A stretch of DNA of 64,000 nt from Profftia tarda (GTDB lineage: Bacteria; Pseudomonadota; Gammaproteobacteria; Enterobacterales; Enterobacteriaceae): positions 434,001 to 498,000 of the forward strand of contig NZ_LR890047.1 of NCBI RefSeq assembly GCF_904848675.1. The letters run 5' to 3'. Below, piece after piece: positions 61,772-64,000 of this stretch (positions are counted from its first letter, which is position 1; every line of letters begins with the position of its first letter). The translations under genes and the position numbers were made by a program. The notes beneath the pieces are model-generated. The model searched no databases. It was not told the origin of the DNA and worked only from the letters and a program-made list of their open reading frames with translations.

Positions 61772-62478
61772 TTCATTTGTAATTTAAAGAATAAATATAG
61801 TCAAGGGATATTTATTTTGATTTAAAAAAGCAAGCACTTATTTCTCGTATGACTATATTTATTTCTCCTGTAATCATTTTAAATTTACTATGATCTAGAT
61901 GAGATTAGAATAAAAATAGGACAAGAAATGTCAAAAATAAAGAATAATTAAATTTTATGATATAGCTATAACCTGTTATGATACTAGCATCATTGCATCA
62001 ATTACTTTATGTTAAATATATATTAATTGCTTGCTATAACTCTTATATTAATTTTTTACTAGACAAGAGATCTTTTCTACCATATAGTTATTATTTATTG
62101 TTAGCAATGACTGTTAAATGTTTGTGCCTGAATCAAGTGATTTAAAACTATTTTGTATTATTATGTGCATTCCTATGGTCAGTAAACAGGCTATAAAGTC
62201 ATATACCTTTGTATATTAATATCATCTCATTATCAATGATTATATTTCTTTGTACAACACAGCAGCTTGAACATAAGAAATGATTAATAACTAGATAACT
62301 TATTTCTTGTCTTTCATTGTGTTTTGTATCTATGTAATTTGTGGTTCCACACTAGTTGGCAATCCTTTTATTATAGATAGATCTAGCATAGATATCTTCA
62401 GTGTTCTTCACAAGAGCATATACGTAAGATTTACTTTTGTGTAAAACATTACAAATTTCATTAACATGAAATATTAAT
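61772..62478. other. Spacer peroxiredoxin-dnaJ
   Basis: About 700 bases between convergent genes. Matching 11-base arms AAATATAGTCA and its complement (61793-61803 and 61850-61860) lie just after the peroxiredoxin stop but are 46 bases apart; a terminator role is doubtful. Nothing else recognised. Confidence 0.4.
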
Positions 62479-63600
62479 TTAGTGGGTTAAATCATCAAAG
62501 AATTTCTTGACACCATCTAGAAAACTCTTAGAACGCGGGCTATTATTAACACTTGAAGAATTACTAAAACTTTCTTCTAGTTCACGCAATAAATGTTTTT
62601 GTTTATCATTTAGTTTTACTGGAGTTTCAACTACTACTCGGCATAATAAGTCTCCTTGGATATTACTGCGTATAGATGTTACTCCTTTGCCTCGCATGCG
62701 AAACATTTTACCGGTTTGGGTTTCAGCGGGTATTCTGAGTTTTACACGCCCATTTAGGGTAGGGACTTCAATTTCACCTCCTAGTGCTGCCATTGCAAAG
62801 TTTATCGGTACTTCACAGAATAAATTATTATTTTGATGCTCAAATATTGGGTGTGCTTTAACTGTAATTTGTACGTATAGATCTCCTGAGGGCGCTCCTT
62901 TATTACCAGCTTCACCTTCACCGTTTAATCTGATGCGATCATCAGTATCAACTCCAGCAGGAATTTTGACTGAAAGTATTTTTTGTTTCTCAATGCGGCC
63001 ATTTCCATGACATGTATTGCATGGATCTTTAATTATTTGACCACGTCCTTTACAGTGTGGACAAGACTGTTGTACGGTAAAAAATCCCTGACGAATATGT
63101 ACTTGCCCTGCACCATGACAAGTGGTACAGGTCATGGGTTTAGTGCCTTTCTTTGTACCATCACCACGACAGGTGTCGCATAACACTAGCGTAGGTATAC
63201 GAATCTCTTTAGTTACACCACGGACTGCTTCTTCTAAAGTGAGTTCCATATTATAACGAAGATCGGCACCGCCGGCAGAACGCTGACGACGACCTCCTCC
63301 GAATATATCGCCAAACACGTCACCAAATATATCATTGAAGTCAGTGCTGCCATCGGTTCCACCCATGCCACCTTGTTGGAATGCTTTATGACCGTATTGA
63401 TCATAAGCCGCACGCTTCTGCGCATTAGTTAATATTTCGTAGGCTTCTTTAACTTCTTTGAATTTTTCTTCCGCCTTCACATCCTCCGGATTGCGATCAG
63501 GATGAAATTTTATAGCCATTCGCTTATAAGCTTTCTTGATCTCGCGCTCTTCTGCATCACGGGGAACACCTAAAACTTCGTAATAGTCTTTTTTTGCCAT
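62479..63600 (-). CDS. dnaJ: Chaperone protein DnaJ
   Basis: DnaJ delivers clients to DnaK and stimulates its ATPase. Taking the start M-A-K-K-D-Y-Y-E at 63600 gives 373 residues (376 in E. coli); an in-frame ATG at 63624 would add eight. The J domain has H-P-D (F-H-P-D-R-N). It is followed by a Gly/Phe region (G-G-M-G-G, then F-G-D-V-F-G-D-I-F-G-G-G), four C-x-x-C-x-G-x-G zinc repeats (C-D-T-C, C-T-T-C, C-P-H-C, C-N-T-C) and the C-terminal substrate domain ending S-F-L-D-G-V-K-K-F-F-D-D-L. It lies 126 bases after dnaK, probably one heat-shock operon. Confidence 0.98.
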   Translation of the reverse strand: MAKKDYYEVLGVPRDAEEREIKKAYKRMAIKFHPDRNPEDVKAEEKFKEVKEAYEILTNAQKRAAYDQYGHKAFQQGGMGGTDGSTDFNDIFGDVFGDIFGGGRRQRSAGGADLRYNMELTLEEAVRGVTKEIRIPTLVLCDTCRGDGTKKGTKPMTCTTCHGAGQVHIRQGFFTVQQSCPHCKGRGQIIKDPCNTCHGNGRIEKQKILSVKIPAGVDTDDRIRLNGEGEAGNKGAPSGDLYVQITVKAHPIFEHQNNNLFCEVPINFAMAALGGEIEVPTLNGRVKLRIPAETQTGKMFRMRGKGVTSIRSNIQGDLLCRVVVETPVKLNDKQKHLLRELEESFSNSSSVNNSPRSKSFLDGVKKFFDDLTH

Positions 63601-63726
63601 TTGATCCGTCTTACCCCTTAACATAAATTTATAGACGTTAAGTGTTCTCTGTGCCTGTGACGGCTAAGATAATGTATCAGATTATTTAATCTTTATATTT
63701 TACTCTACTAAGTTTCCTAAGGATAA

Positions 63727-64000
63727 TTATTTTTTATCTTTAACTTCTTCAAATTCAGCATCTACCACGTCGCTCTCTTTATCATTGCTAGATTCGGCTT
63801 GCTTTTTAGTAGCTTCTAAAAGTTTGCTGGAAAATTGAACTAGAGTTTGAATTTTTGCTTTTATATCAGACTCATCTTCGCCTTTAGCTGCACTATCCAA
63901 TTCAGTTAAAGCAGATTCGATATCTTTTTTATCTTCAGGTGTAAGCTTATCACTAGCTTCTTCTAACTGTTTGCGAGTACCGTGAACCAGATGGTCAGCT
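63727..64000 (-). CDS. dnaK: Chaperone DnaK, C-terminal end (partial)
   Basis: The last 90 codons of dnaK, running off the window edge. They show the helical lid (T-R-K-Q-L-E-E-A-S-D-K-L, D-I-E-S-A-L-T-E-L) and the characteristic tail D-V-V-D-A-E-F-E-E-V-K-D-K-K before TAA at 63727-63729. The disordered linker before the tail is shorter than in E. coli. The gene precedes dnaJ on the same strand, as in most Enterobacterales. Confidence 0.97.
   Translation of the reverse strand, partial: ADHLVHGTRKQLEEASDKLTPEDKKDIESALTELDSAAKGEDESDIKAKIQTLVQFSSKLLEATKKQAESSNDKESDVVDAEFEEVKDKK

Noticed and set aside
61793..61860. Matching 11-base arms after the peroxiredoxin gene as a terminator
   Set aside because: The 46-base distance between the arms and all-A/T composition make a terminator unlikely; chance is adequate.
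1..64000. tRNA, rRNA, tmRNA, RNase P RNA or 4.5S RNA genes
   Set aside because: No G+C-rich block with a T-arm-like GTTCRA motif and a cloverleaf was found in any spacer.
1..64000. CRISPR array, prophage, insertion sequence or toxin-antitoxin system
   Set aside because: No regularly spaced direct repeats, transposase, integrase or phage genes are visible; all genes are ancestral core genes.

Overview
The window looks like a piece of chromosome from an obligate, probably insect-associated, gammaproteobacterial symbiont (Enterobacterales) in the middle of genome erosion. Nearly every gene is a close, near full-length counterpart of an Escherichia coli gene. The DNA is strongly A+T-rich, and intact genes cover only about 37 of 64 kb (roughly 57%, from summed gene lengths). 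The long A+T-rich spacers carry no tRNA, rRNA, insertion sequence, prophage or CRISPR that I can see. Several spacers hold decayed genes in their ancestral order, which shows the erosion directly. A genus cannot be assigned from the sequence alone. The unfused trpG and a PrxC/TsaA-type peroxiredoxin argue against a close E. coli/Salmonella origin and fit Erwinia-, Serratia- or Sodalis-like lineages.

Layout. 0-12.5 kb: a holC relic, pepA, lptF-lptG (LPS export), cynS (cyanase), matP (Ter macrodomain), bamD (outer-membrane assembly) and mpl (murein recycling). 12.7-24.6 kb: recC-ptrA-recB-recD, with recB split by a frameshift at a poly-A tract. 25.3-28.7 kb: cmoA-cmoB (tRNA wobble uridine modification) and yciC. 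29.8-33.6 kb, minus strand: rpmH-rnpA-yidD-yidC-mnmE, without dnaA beside rpmH. 34.5-37 kb, minus strand: tmk-holB-tatD. 38.6-46 kb: folE, trpE-trpG (no other trp genes), fabA. 48.3-55.1 kb, minus strand: xthA, gloB, rnhA, fabI. 55.4-58 kb: remains of the sap operon (sapA, sapB, sapF recognisable; sapC and sapD gone) upstream of fabI, as in E. coli. 58.6-64 kb: dnaT, lpxH, a 2-Cys peroxiredoxin, dnaJ and the 3' end of dnaK.

What it suggests. The cell keeps an envelope (LptFG, LpxH, BamD, YidC, FabA/FabI, Mpl), replication and repair (HolB, DnaT, Tmk, RnhA, XthA, RecBCD), tRNA modification and chaperones. Two retained functions stand out as possible nutritional or detoxifying roles: stand-alone anthranilate synthase (trpEG), with Trp-feedback residues still present, and a cyanase with all catalytic residues. 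I do not see a clearly new biological system. The items most worth a second look are the recB poly-A frameshift, the gene relics, the split-looking trp pathway, and a set of unusually long perfect inverted repeats in the spacers.

Residue positions were counted by eye. Comparisons with E. coli proteins are from memory, not from a search.
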